NCBI GenBank assembly: GCA_037176885.1
Contig: JAWWNJ010000130.1
Coordinates: 62,001 to 126,000 of the forward strand
Direction: 5' to 3'
Source of the DNA: Favolaschia claudopus
Lineage: Eukaryota > Basidiomycota > Agaricomycetes > Agaricales > Mycenaceae
DNA length: 64,000 nucleotides
The notes below the pieces were generated by a model. The model ran no database searches. It was given only the letters and a program-made list of their open reading frames with translations, and was not told the origin of the DNA. Both the position numbers and the translations under genes were made by a program. Position 1 is the stretch's first letter. Each line of letters starts with the position of its first letter. Shown here one piece after another: positions 22,251 through 32,960 of this stretch.

Positions 22251-22525
22251 ATATGATTTGTATGCCGGAGTTCCGGCCTACAGAAGGGGGAGCTTGCACG
22301 AATCCGTATCAATATTACAATGTACATTGGAGTAAAATAAGTTGAACAAGAAATTATAAACTATGTCCAAGTAGATTCGGTTTCAGAAAAATACATATTC
22401 ACTAAGGTCCATTCCTTGGCTGTCTAGAGTAAATGTAAGTTGAGCTCTGCGTTGTGTATCAGTTTCAAGCATCCGCATTGAATCTGTTGCATTAGCTCTT
22501 TTCAATCGTCCCCAGTGACATGGCA

Positions 22526-23579
22526 TGTCGGAAAATCCGAAAATACCTGATCAGTACTTACCGACCTATCAGGCCTGGTCAGATTCCGGGGGGAGGCTGA
22601 TCAGCACTTATCAGCTCCATATCAGCTCTCGTCAGCGCAGGGGAAAATTCTACCACATTTGACTGAAAAGTTTAACTCGGCAGGCAAGTGTCACCTCTCC
22701 CACGGTTGCTTGGTACATTTTCCGCGCGAAAAAAAGGTGCAAAACCATCTAGAACTGATAAAATGGCCCAGCCAAAGGTCGTCCAAGCAAGGTACATGGT
22801 TCAGGTCATGACCTTCCAACGTTTCCACTTTATGACGCAGTCGTGCTCCACACCTAACATAAGAAGTGAACTTAAGTGTTAGAAATTACAGCTATCTACA
22901 AAACACTGGAGCGCTCCGAAAAAAAATTCACACAACGGTTTTGACAGCTCCTGCCTAATTCGGCCAGCCCGCTCCACTCTCTCCAACGACACTCGCCCTT
23001 TCGTCACTGCTCCTGGAACGTCTCTCTCGCCTACCATGCCCTACAATACCTTCCGCTACATCCCTCCTGCACACAAGCGGCTCATGATTACCATGGCCGC
23101 CAATGGGATGTCCAATCAAGAAATTGCATAGGCTGCAACACGAGATCGCCCCGCCCTGACGCGCCAGCCGTCGACGCAATGGATCCGGCAGTGCCTACCT
23201 CATATGGTAATTGACGTCATCGCATCAATGGGAACTTTTTTTCGGAGCGCTCCAGTGTTTTGTAGATAGCTGTAAATTGTGTATTTAGAATTATAACCTC
23301 ATTAACTAGAATACTAAAGTAAAGTAAAGCAATTGAAAAAGTAGTACTCGTAATAACCCTTCAAGCGAAGGGTGAAAGACTTTTGTTAATTACGGCGAGC
23401 ACAAGCTGATCAGTGTGTATCAGCACCGGTCAGTACAGATAACTCGCGGTCAGACTGACGAGCTGATAAGGGGTTATCGGCCCTTTCTGCCAGGTATCAG
23501 ACCCCCTCCGAGCTGACGGCCTGATCAGCGCATATGCGCGCATATTCGGGCATGTCAGGCATTTTCGGATTTTCCGACA
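22526..23579. mobile_element. Inverted-repeat element L with CTGATCAG subterminal repeats
   Basis: The ends are TGTCGGAAAATCCGAAAAT and its inverse. Both subterminal regions are packed with CTGATCAG, GGTCAG and ATCAGC words, as expected for transposase-binding arrays. No target duplication could be read. A Tc1-derived MITE is nested inside. No coding capacity is seen otherwise. Confidence 0.75.
22889..23272 (+). mobile_element. Tc1-derived MITE copy 1 keeping the transposase N-terminus
   Basis: The terminal repeats (CAGCTATCTACAAAACACTG, then GAGCGCTCCG and an A-run) are perfect inverted repeats of about 36 bp, flanked by TA at 22887-22888 and 23273-23274. The interior keeps the start of a Tc1-like transposase: ATG at 23036, MPYNTFRYIPPAHKRLM then 'NGMSNQEIA', a helix-turn-helix start, ending at a TAG at 23129. 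The catalytic core is deleted. The copy at 42387-42744 shares the same deletion and the same stop. Confidence 0.9.
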
Positions 23580-23804
23580 CAGCACCGGCGCATCTGCCAA
23601 AATTGTGTTCCCATCATCACCCATCACCTGGGATCACCCCAATTATCCTCACTGCGGGCCGTTTATCGGCCCATGTTGGAGTCTAGCAGTACATTGACTG
23701 TATCACATCATCCAGCTTAATGTTGATGAGACGCCCGTTCAACTGATGGTGTACGGGTGACTGATCCTGCCCAAAGCTGCTCAACGGAAGTGAAAGATAC
23801 AGTT
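23580..23804. other. Gene-free spacer
   Basis: No gene or repeat end is recognised between element L and the copia LTR. Confidence 0.5.
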
Positions 23805-24112
23805 TAACAGAATCTGAAAATGCGCGGAAGGCGCAATAACCTCAGTCTCCCGCAATGTGGGATGAAAGACTCTATATTAAATACCTGAAAATGCGCGGAA
23901 GGCGCAATAACTACACAATGAGTAAGTAAATACAAGTAGGTAGATAGATAGAGAACTCACCCTCAGTCTCCCGCAATGTGGGATGAAAGACTGAGGGTGG
24001 TGGACAGACGAGCGCGGTTTATATGTAAGAACAAGGCTGTATGATAAGTATCAGATATCTATCAAGGGCCGGAGCGGCGGGGCGGCTACCCGGAATAATT
24101 CATATTCTGACA
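23805..24112 (-). repeat. Copia 3' LTR with internal duplication
   Basis: It matches the 5' LTR and has an additional block of about 70 bp in which CTGAAAATGCGCGGAAGGCG and CCTCAGTCTCCCGCAATG are repeated. The duplication is absent from the 5' LTR and so arose after insertion or by LTR recombination. Confidence 0.85.
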
Positions 24113-24142
24113 CCCCCACTCGACCCAGGCCGTAGTCCCATA

Positions 24143-25719
24143 GATAGACAGAATTTGGAGTGCTTGTCATGAGATAAAGGTTTTGTGAAAATATCGGCCA
24201 CCATTTCATCTGTAGGATACCACAATACATTCTCCGGTGCGAACCAAGTCATCACGGACAAAATGATATTTTCTTTGTATATGTTGAGGCCTAGCGCGGT
24301 ATTGTGGATCCTGGGACAGAATAATGGCAGCTCGATTATCACATCTCAACTCAGTGGGATTTCTCTGATGTTGACCTAGTTCGTCAAAAAAGGATCTTAA
24401 CCGTGCTAGATGTTGTCCTGGATTTGCAAGTCCAATGTATTCACTCTCAGTAGAAGATAGAGCGACTATGGATTGCCGACGGCTAGACCATCCGATCGCT
24501 CCAGAGTTGACAATGAACACATAACCAGAAGTAGAACGAGATGTATCTCTGTCTCCATTCCAATTGGCATCACTGTATCCCAGAAATTGCATGTCCATGC
24601 TGATGTCAGCCCCGTTGTATACAAGTTCCCAATGACGGGTGCCTTTGAGGTATCGAAGAAGTCGTTTTGCTGCTGCCCAATGAATTCTCTTTGGCTTTGC
24701 ACTAAATCGACCAAGTACTCCTACACTGTATGCAAGATCTGGTCGAGTACCTAGCATGGCATACATAGCAGACCCGATTACACTTTGATATGGAACAATA
24801 GATCCACCTTCGACAATAGCCATATGGGTAATGATACTGTCGTCATCAGGGTCATTCTCTGTGAGTGGGGTTCCAGTAGACATAGGCGTGAATACAGGTT
24901 TGCAGTCTGTCATGCCATAGCGTGAAAGGACTTTGTCAATATACTGACGCTGGTTCAGTGCAATGGTGCGCTTCTTACGGTTTCGAACGATCTCGATCCC
25001 AAGGAGGTATTTGGCTGGACCTAGGTCTCGCATCTTAAAAGTAGATGAAAGCATTCTTTTGACTTTGGAAGAGAATTCTTTAGAAGTTGCAGCAACAAGA
25101 AGATCATCAACATAGACCACAACAAAACAAGTCTGTTTGCCTTATAAAGGCAGGTCTCTGAATTCAAGCGATGAAATCCGAGTTTTAGAATCTCTGTGTC
25201 AAAAGTCCTGTTCCAAGTTCTCCCAGCTTGTTTAAGACCATACAATGAACGCTTGAGTCGCCAGCAGTGACCTTCTGGAATTTCAACACCATCTGGAGGC
25301 ATCATGTAGATTTCTTCCTCCAGTTTACCATTGAGGTAGGCTTGTGAAACATCCAGCTGATCCAGTTCTAAGTCATATTTGGCAGCAAGAGCACAAATGA
25401 TGCGAACAGACTCAAGATTGGCAGTGGGCGCAAAAACTTCTTTGTAGTCAACACCTTCTTTCTGAGTATCTCCTCTGGCAACGATTCGGACTTTGTAACG
25501 AGCAATTTTGCCTGTTTCATCCACTTTGACTTTGGGAACCACTTTGGATTTAATAGGCTTGACACCGTCTGGTATGGGAACAACATCATAGACATCATTT
25601 ACTCGGAAACCAGCAAGTTCCTCTTCAAGTCCAGCTTTCCAATGTTCAGCATTAGGACCCTGCAATGCTTCTTGCCAACTAGAAGGGTCAAGAGGGTTCT
25701 GAGCTAAAAAGGCTTCTTC
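24143..25719 (-). pseudogene. Copia reverse transcriptase and RNase H, frameshifted
   Basis: Downstream of the solo LTR the minus strand encodes the RVT_2-type reverse transcriptase: IVARGDTQKEGVDY, LDVSQAYLNGKLEEEI and SLYGLKQAGRTW. After a frameshift near 25130 comes the catalytic MVYVDDLLVAAT, then RNase H motifs (FLGYSDANWNGD, SSTESEYIGLA). A second frameshift near 24235 moves the last 40 or so residues (EMVADIFTKPL) to another frame. That frame ends at a TGA inside the 3' LTR (about 24100). All catalytic acids are visible, but one continuous product is not possible. Confidence 0.88.
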
Positions 25720-25724
25720 AATAG

Positions 25725-26585
25725 TGTAAGGGCAACAGCTGCCAGGGCCTGAGGCCCGAGGTACTCAAGAGTCCAACAAGCACTGGGCAGAGGGAGAATC
25801 CTTAGTGGGCTAGCTACAACAAGAGGAAGAGTGTCTACTCACCTGGGCAGAGGGAGAATCCTTAGAGAACAGAGTAAGGAGTCTCCATGCCCAGGCGTCA
25901 CAGTAAAAGGGCGCGTGACACGTGACTTCTCACGGTGCGTGGGAACTATGTAGTAGCACAGCATCTATGATGTGATATCAATGATCAGATGATCCAACAG
26001 TAGCAGGGAGCCAGGGATATGCCCAGAAGAGGGAGGATCACAATACTGGTCCAGAGATCGTAGACCGACGAAGGCCCGAAGATACCCTGTGGTCCGGGGA
26101 GCGTGGGAAACCGGAGCCGGAGTCCAGAGGGCCGGAGCTCGGGGTCCGGAGGGTCGAAGGACCAGAGGAATAGAGCCCAGGGAACCTGGGAAGGGCGCTA
26201 GGGGCAGGGCGAGACAGCAGGAGCATCGAGGCTTGGGTGACAGAACCGCTGGGGCTTGGCCCAGCTCCGGGGGAGCGTGGGAAGCCGGGCCGGGGACCGG
26301 GGGACCGGAGCCGGAAGGCCGGAGGTCCGGACGACCAGAGCTCGGGGTACCAGAGCTCTCGGAGGGCTAGAAGTCTGACCAGAAGACCAGTAGGGAACCG
26401 GGTTGCGCTGAGCACTAGCTGTAGGAGCGCAGGGTCGACAGGAGTCTGTCGAGGAGGGGAACGGGGGGTCGGAAGGAGGAAGGTGTGACAAAGGGGGAAG
26501 TCTGGAGGGAGTAGCGTTCCCAAGAAGGCTGGAGTGATGCAAGGAATAGCGGAGCGGGTCGGGAAAGCGGGGGGTTCCCCTGACA
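25725..26585 (-). mobile_element. Solo LTR inserted in copia pol
   Basis: The 861-bp LTR reads TGTCAGGGGAACC at its 5' tip (minus strand) and ends GGTTGCC-like ..GCCCTTACA. A 5-bp duplication AATAG lies at 25720-25724 and 26586-26590. Removing the LTR and one AATAG rejoins the pol frame exactly. It is GC-rich, which generates long accidental open frames. A shorter relative with the same tips lies at 62278-62599. Confidence 0.9.
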
Positions 26586-26590
26586 AATAG

Positions 26591-29411
26591 CATCATCTAG
26601 AGAAGCAAGCAAGACTGCCTCTGGAGCATCAGGGACTTCAATGTCTGGTTCGACAGAAGCTTCATTTTCTTTCGCCTGTTTACGTGCTGCATTCTCTGCA
26701 TCACGCTGAGCTTTTGACTGATGCTGTGGTCCTTCAGCTATTCTGTCGTACTCAGCAGTGGGATGTTGTGCCCTTGCATGTGGACGTGTTGACCGCCTAG
26801 TAGGTTCCTGTCGTACGCCTGCGACCTTGCGCAATGGTGGAGCTCCCCTATTTGATGGATGGACAATAGACGGCGGATCAGCCTGACTTAGATTATCCCC
26901 CACTGAACCTGGTATCGGGTGAGGCAAAGTGTCCAGTTCACCATCATCGTCATCATCACCATAATATGGGGTAGACCTCTTCCGCAGTGTCTGAGCAAAA
27001 TCCTCATATTCTTTCCTAGATGTAGCAGGTGCCTCAAGCTTTGGTTCTATAGGTGAATCAAGTTCCTGGTCATCAAACCGAACATGCCTAGATGTGATGG
27101 TTTCACCATAAGAACCATCTTTGTTGATTACTAGCAAGTCATACGCTTTACTGTTTTCATGGTAGCCAACAAAGATGCAACGCTTTGCTTTATCACCAAA
27201 TTTCTGCTTGTGACGCTTTTCTTTAGGAATCAGAGAATAAGCTCTGCAGCCAAAGGGATGCAGGTGTCGTATGTTTATTGGACGGTCAAAAAGTTTCTCA
27301 TGAGGGATCTCAAATTCCTGTGCTGAAGTAGGTGTTCTATTCACAGTATAACCAGCTGCTCGCATTGCTAAGACCCAAAATTTACGAGGAAGGCGTGAGG
27401 CAATCAACATAGTTGTAGCTCTGGAAACAAGTGTTTGATTCATTCGCTCTGCTACTCCGTTTTGCTCTGGAGTGTAAGGTGCTGTTGTTTCATGGATGAT
27501 GCCTAGACGTTTGAATTCTGTTTCCATTTGATGAGACGTGAATTCACCACCCCCATCTGTGCGAAAGAACCGAGTCCAGCCCTCACAGAATTCCCAATTA
27601 GCAATTTGAGCACGAAAATGAGCCTCAGTAGATTTTCGCCATTCTTTGAGTTTTGAATAGACTTGTGATTTCTTTTGGGCAAATAGAATCCACACCTCAG
27701 AGGAATGATGATCTATAAGGACCACCCAGTAGCGTATTCCACCTGGGCCTTCAGGTGTTACTGGACCACCAACATCAGATGATACAATATCTAAAGGACC
27801 ACGAGCTTTGGTTTGACTTTTGGAAAATGGTAATTTCTTCATTTTCCCAAGAACACAGGCTTCACAGAATTTGGGGATTCCTGTCAAGGATGTAATTTCA
27901 CCAAGTCGGCCTTTAGCAACAGATTTCTGTAAGAGTTGGAAATTTGTATGACCAGATATTCGATGAAGATGATTGATATCCATAGCAAATAGTGCATGTG
28001 GATCTTCACTCAAAGGAGTATAGACAATGTGGTACAGTCCCTTCCGATGCTTGGCTTCAATCATTCTTTGCCCTTTTGGGTTTCGAACAATGCAGCCATC
28101 TGCTTCGAACATGCAATTGTATCCCTTTTTAGCTATTTGTTGCACTGAGACAAGTGTGATACCAAAGGATGGGACATGTAATGCACGTAGAGAGACATCA
28201 GACATCCCTCGCTTTGTTTTGCAAGATAGACGGATGGTTCCAGTTCCAACTGCATCACAATATGTGTCATTACCAAGCCGCACCCTTTTTGGTGGAGTGA
28301 GTACTTTATAAGAACCTGTCTCAAACCATGCCTCATTTGGTGTCATGGTGGTAGAAGCTCCAGAGTCAATTACCACAGCTTTGGATGAAGGGTTTGCATC
28401 ACTCAAAAGATAAGCAGACATAGCAGCATAAGATTTCTGGGAAACAACAGGTACAGCTAAATGTCCATGTTCAGAGTCATCGGAATCAGATTCAGAATCT
28501 GTAGTAGCAGAGGCATTTGCCTTGTCACGGCGCTTTCTAGGTCTCGCTTTCTCAGACTTCTGCTTGTCATTCTTCTTGGAGTCCTTTGATCCCTGCGCTA
28601 GATTCTTCAACTGATAGCAGTTATCGGAAGTATGGGATTTGTTTTGTCCATGTATAAGGCAATGTTTATCGCCCTTGGCAGATGGCTTTCCTTTGCCAGG
28701 GTTTGTGGATTTAGCAGCTAGAGCAGTGTCGTCGCTGTTCTCACTCTTTGGCAGTTTACCAAGAGTGATCAGGCGAGCACGAGCTTTATCCCAAGTTATG
28801 CCTGTACCAAGAGAGGACACAATGTTCCCTTTAATGCCTGTCCAGTAGCTATCATCTGGTAGAGTGCTGAGCAGAATGAGAGGCTGAAGCTCTGGGGGAA
28901 ATGGAAATTCCAGGCGTGCAAGCCTATCAAAACAGGTCTTGATAGCAGCTACATGAGAAAGAATCTTGTTGCGATCCATGAGCTCTGGTTCGCCTTCAAT
29001 AACGAGCTTGGTGCTAAAAAGTTCTGCTAGAACACCCATTGCAGAATCGGCACGATTTTCTGCTTCAAAGCGCTGGCGCAGTTTGGCCCAGAGAATTCCA
29101 GCATTAGATTCGTTGACATACTCTGTGCGCAGTTCTGCTGAAAGAAGCTTCTGAATGACACCTAAAGCACGGCTATCACGTTCGCCAGGGGTATCCTTGA
29201 AAGCTACGCCAGCAACAGGAGCTGTGGCAGGCAGAGGAGTAACAGCAGCAGCAGCAACAGTGGCATCAGCTGCATTTGCAGCGAGGATAACAGATTCAAG
29301 CAGAGTGTAGACTCCCTGTAGGCGCAGTTCCACTGTAGCATTAACATGAAAAATCGGCCAGTCTTCTGCTCCGGAAAGCTCAGAAGAAGCCGAGTTTGCC
29401 GCAGTTGACAT
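26591..29411 (-). CDS. Copia Gag, protease and integrase region
   Basis: About 940 codons are open from an ATG at 29411 (MSTAANSASS) to the solo LTR. A longer frame starts at 29462, but the downstream ATG matches a normal Gag start. In order, the frame shows a copia-type Gag domain, then a knuckle-like CLIHGQNKSH...C block near residue 260. The protease motif VVIDSGAST lies near residue 350. The integrase HHCC region follows (HRISGH ... FCEACVLGK), then the integrase catalytic acids in SSDVGG, FRTDGGGEF and PEQNGVAERMN. The frame then runs into LTR sequence, so the RT half is separated. This polyprotein would make the particle and cut and integrate the cDNA. Confidence 0.9.
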
Positions 29412-29586
29412 TGTGTGAGAAGTCCGAGGTGAGATAACCAGAGTCCGAGGGAATTTCGGCAACAGGTCGTGTGATTGATTGATTGATACAAGTCAGTGCT
29501 TGTGATGCTTCGAGCTCTGATGAGCGAGCAGGTGAGTCTTCCAATAGGTACGTCTTCAGAGAGCTAGCGCTCGGTGGCCCATAACC

Positions 29587-29823
29587 TAACAGAATCTGAA
29601 AATGCGCGGAAGCCGCAATAACTACACAATGAGTAAGTAAATACAAGTAGGTAGATAGATAGAGAACTCACCCTCAGTCTCCCGCAATGTGGGATGAAAG
29701 ACTGAGGGTGGTGGACAGACGAGCGCGGTTTATATGTAAAAACAAGGCTGTATGATAAGTATCAGATATCTATCAAGGGCCGGAGCGGCGGGGCGGCTAC
29801 CCGGAATAATTCATATTCTGACA
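29587..29823 (-). repeat. Copia 5' LTR
   Basis: Its tip TGTCAGAATATGAATT and its end ATTCTGTTA are shared with 23805-24112. It would hold the element's promoter. The primer-binding site follows immediately on the minus strand. Confidence 0.88.
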
Positions 29824-30640
29824 ATCCAGACCGCAAATTGCGGCACAAGGATCGAGGTTGAACGTTGCTGGAATGGCTACGCCCAATGGTCCACACACAC
29901 TGGACCTGGAAATGTTCTTCAGAGGCATACAGTGGTGGCAAATAGAAATTGCCGTGGCTTTTTGGCCAAAATCTTGCTGTATACTTCACCCAATGACCTG
30001 AAATAAGATGTAGAGATAAATATATGATACCTCTGTACCGCTTAGAACACTCAGGTATATATTATGCCCTGACAATGCATCAATAACAGGACAGTTTCCG
30101 ATTTTTTGACATATCCGGAAAAACACAATGTACCCTCAGCGAAAAGGTGTCATAATAAGATGAATGTAGAAGCCTCGAGGGAGATGCCGACTCGAGCCAT
30201 AGAGGCAGGGTAGGCGAGAAGGGCGGGATGTCACTGGAATGGCGGCACAATGGGCTTTCAGGGTTATCCAACGCAAGCATGTGGGAGGAGGCGGATGCCA
30301 GAGCATCGTGTTCGAGTGGAGTGCCCGAGCACTGTCGTCGTTGTGTCTCGGTCGAGGGCAGAGCTGATGAGTTGTTGTGGCCAATGAAAGAAACAGCTAT
30401 AAGGGTAGGGTGTGTGGTCGAGTATGTGGGCCAAAATGGGATGAGGATGATTGAAGCAACCAGGGGGAAAACCTGTGAACGGAGTGGGATGGAAAAACAA
30501 GGGGAGAAGCAATGATGACGTGGCAGAAGATGCACTGGTCAGAGCGGGCAAGAAGAGCCGGGGCCCATAACCTGTTGAGCGCAAAAAATTAGCCGAGTCG
30601 GCTCGAACAAGGAAGAGAGCGGGGAGAGGCGCGCGAAGGA
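29824..30640. other. Gene-free stretch with a second copia-like LTR/primer-site junction
   Basis: No gene is seen. On the minus strand GGTTATGGGCC at 30572-30562 follows an LTR-like end (..GCTCAACA), the same arrangement as in the two copia elements, so an eroded third element is likely. Confidence 0.45.
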
Positions 30641-30641
30641 C

Positions 30642-30872
30642 GGCGAGGCACTTTCGACCGTAGATTCAAGTAACGCGTCACATCGACCTTTGAATTGAAG
30701 CTATTTAATTTCTGTAACACGCCACAAGGCAATTTTGGCCCATTTTTCCATCAAAATTGATCGGCAAAATGCGAAAAGTCGCCTACAAAGGGAATTTCAT
30801 CAAAGTTGAATCATTGGAAAGCTAAACAATAACATGTCACACCCGGTGAATCTATGGTCGAAATAGTACAGT
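30642..30872. mobile_element. Small MITE (element K), partly eroded left end
   Basis: Arms contain CGACCGTAGATTCA and, inverted, TGAATCTATGGTCG, then AAATAGTACAG and TA. The right end is shared with 63679-63706. It looks like a Tc1/mariner-type element related to the CTGTAGTATTTC family. Confidence 0.55.
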
Positions 30873-30910
30873 ATTTGGGGTTGAAAACTCGGAATCCACC
30901 AAGCTCCTAG

Positions 30911-31332
30911 TAGGCCGGGACACCGGCATACAAACCTACATATTTGGGTGTGGTCGTTGCCGTAGGCAGGCTGGTACTTCTCGGGCGCCGCCAAAGGGCG
31001 GGGCCGGAGTTTGAATTTTTTGAGTGGTGCCGAGTGACCGGCAATGACCGGCATTGTGTGACCTCCTGTGACCCGACATTTTCCATCTTCCTTGCCTCCA
31101 GGAATATTCACAGATGCACCTCTAAATATGGGATATTACATGCCTGCGATTGAGGTGAGTTAAATGCGAATTTAGTGCCAGGGAAGGAGTAGAATAAAGT
31201 TCCGTCAAAATAATTCAAACTCCGGCCCCGCCCTTTGGTTCGAGTTCCGCCCGAAAAGTAAGTACCAGCTTACCTACGACAACCCAAATGTATAAATCGT
31301 TGCAACTCGTAAGTAGGCTGGTCACGAGCCTA
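30911..31332. mobile_element. MITE, family C copy 2, diverged
   Basis: Arms contain GGCTGGTACTT, CGCCAAAGGGCG-type hairpins and GGAGTTTGAATT, in the same order as 11706-12159. The tips TAGGC and GCCTA are kept. No target duplication is readable. Confidence 0.7.
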
Positions 31333-31342
31333 TTTGTATCAG

Positions 31343-32237
31343 GCATTGACCGGTTTGTTATCAGTGACCGGTAATTCACTATATCTACAGCTACATGACT
31401 GGATCGTCCCGGATGCTACTGCCGTCGTTGATCGATACACCACTATTCGTCAGATGTTGGGCAACAATGCTGCCACCGCGCTGACTTGAAGCCTCGAGAG
31501 AAAATTGTAGAGAGTTTGAGGAGGACTTCCATCGAAATAATGAATCAGCATATCCAACAATACGTCTATGGCTGTGGAGTACTGCCTCAGATCTTCATCG
31601 GCTGTACGCCGCGCTCGCATCTAGAAACGGTGGAAGGTGAAGCTCTCGATATCTTTTAATCTTACCAAAACGTGGATAATTTTTGCAATGCAGTCCCGCA
31701 TTAAAATCATTTGACGACGGTAGCGAAACGGATCCTGCAATGGGTCTTGCAACACAGTGCGACGGAGAAGGCATGTCGCAGGTTGTACAAGCTTGTAGAG
31801 CGCGTATTCCCGAGAGCAGTTGCACTGGCTCATCTGCGCGCAACGCCTCCCAATTTGCAGGTACGTTTTGCCCAATGAAGTCATAAGGCCTTTGTCTGCC
31901 TTTGTCCATCCTTTCTATACAACCTCGGCCCCGTGAGGTGGATGGGGGAAGCGTGGCTAAGCCGCACTCACGCTGGGGAACGACGAGGGACCGGATATAC
32001 AGTGAACTCCGGACAGGGCGGGGCGGCGGCGGCGACGGGGTACACCATCTTCGTCGTCGGAATAGGAAGCATGTTCATCGCGACTGCGACACAAAGAAGA
32101 GTGAGACTGGTTGATCTCGACGGGGATTTTTATAGGCTTAATGGAGCCATTGGATCTGAGACGACCTGTCCCGTTAACAAGACCACTATTACTGAAAAAC
32201 AGTGAGATACATAGGACACAGGAGTTGCACAGGAGTA
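31343..32237. other. Possible exon remnant, otherwise gene-free
   Basis: On the plus strand about 31729-31859 reads as a plausible exon (CRRLYKLVERVFPRAVALAH) followed by a GTACGT donor. The frames around it are broken and no family is recognised. Confidence 0.25.
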
Positions 32238-32295
32238 CAGTTGGATGGCTCATAATGCATCAATACGGTCCGTGGACCCCCCTGTGCATTATGAG
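32238..32295. repeat. Fragment of the CAGTCGGATA MITE family
   Basis: CAGTTGGATGGCTCATAATG, then CGGTCCGTGGACCCCC and GCATTATGAG, match the left part of the MITE at 53500-53970, preceded by TA. The right end is missing. Confidence 0.7.
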
Positions 32296-32619
32296 AAACT
32301 AGCAGTGAGCCCGTGCTTCGCTACGGGATACACAGTTTTTGAATTAAGGCTGAGCACGGCATCTTCGCGGCGTTGATAATCTTAGCTTGCAATATCAAAA
32401 CGCCGCTGGCTGTCGACCTCGCGGCTTCCTACTGATAGGTTGCAGGGTTGCGGAGGTCAGATCAACTACTTGCGAGGGTCAAGGGTCAGGTCAAGGGGGT
32501 TGACCTTCTTGACCTTGGGCCTATTAATTATTTAATTATGTAATTAGTAATGGCTTGAGGCATGAATATGCATGAATGTTCAAGTGGCCTGTCTCCGAGG
32601 TCTTTTCCTGCACGGTCCA
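32296..32619. other. Gene-free spacer
   Basis: No gene is present. An inverted pair GGTCAAGGGTCAGGTCAAGG / TTGACCTTCTTGACC lies near 32470-32515. Confidence 0.4.
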
Positions 32620-32627
32620 CCGCCAGC

Positions 32628-32952
32628 AGGGCCAATGATAATCCCCATAAAGGCCTGTTTTTTTTTGGGAGGCAAAAAGTCAGGAATTTTTTTGGCTCGA
32701 AAACTCAGGATTTACACAGGCCTGAACCCAAAATTTTGTCGGACCGGTCAGGATTTTCCGATCCAAATTCTGCCATTTCGGCGTCATTTTCCGAAAATTT
32801 TTATCGGCTGCCGCCGTTTTCGTCAGGATTCAGACCAGCCCTTCCCACCAAAACGGGTCGAAAAGTCAGGATTTTGAACAGCCCAAATCGTCAAAATTTC
32901 CGATTCCCGTCAGGATTTTCATCAGGCCTTTGGGGACATTATCATTGGCCCT
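32628..32952. mobile_element. hAT-type MITE, 8-bp duplication
   Basis: The ends are AGGGCCAATGATAAT and its inverse. CCGCCAGC is duplicated at 32620-32627 and 32953-32960. The interior holds about six GTCAGGATTTT-like words in one orientation, as expected for subterminal transposase sites. Length is 325 bp, with no coding. Confidence 0.9.
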
Positions 32953-32960
32953 CCGCCAGC

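Larger units (their letters stand above)
23805..29823 (-). mobile_element. Ty1/copia LTR retrotransposon, minus strand, broken
   Basis: The 5' LTR is 29587-29823 and the 3' LTR 23805-24112; the latter is longer through a partial internal duplication and otherwise nearly identical. LTRs start TGTCAGAATATG. The primer site after the 5' LTR reads GGTTATGGGCC on the minus strand (29586-29576), matching the anticodon arm of initiator tRNA-Met as in Drosophila copia. A GAGTGGGGG polypurine tract precedes the 3' LTR. The order is Gag, protease, integrase, RT, RNase H. Two frameshifts (near 25130 and 24235) and a solo LTR (25725-26585) disable pol. No 5-bp duplication is seen outside, so the outer flanks may have been exchanged. 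Confidence 0.92.

Noticed and set aside
26038..26596. Open frames of 80-180 codons, Pro/Ser/Arg-rich, on both strands
   Set aside because: They lie within a GC-rich solo LTR with clear tips and a 5-bp duplication; openness follows from composition.
32296..32340. Conserved CAGTGAGCCCGTGCTTCGCTACGGG-like element end
   Set aside because: The GCCCGTGCTTCGCTACGGG hairpin is present only once in the window and no partner end was found.
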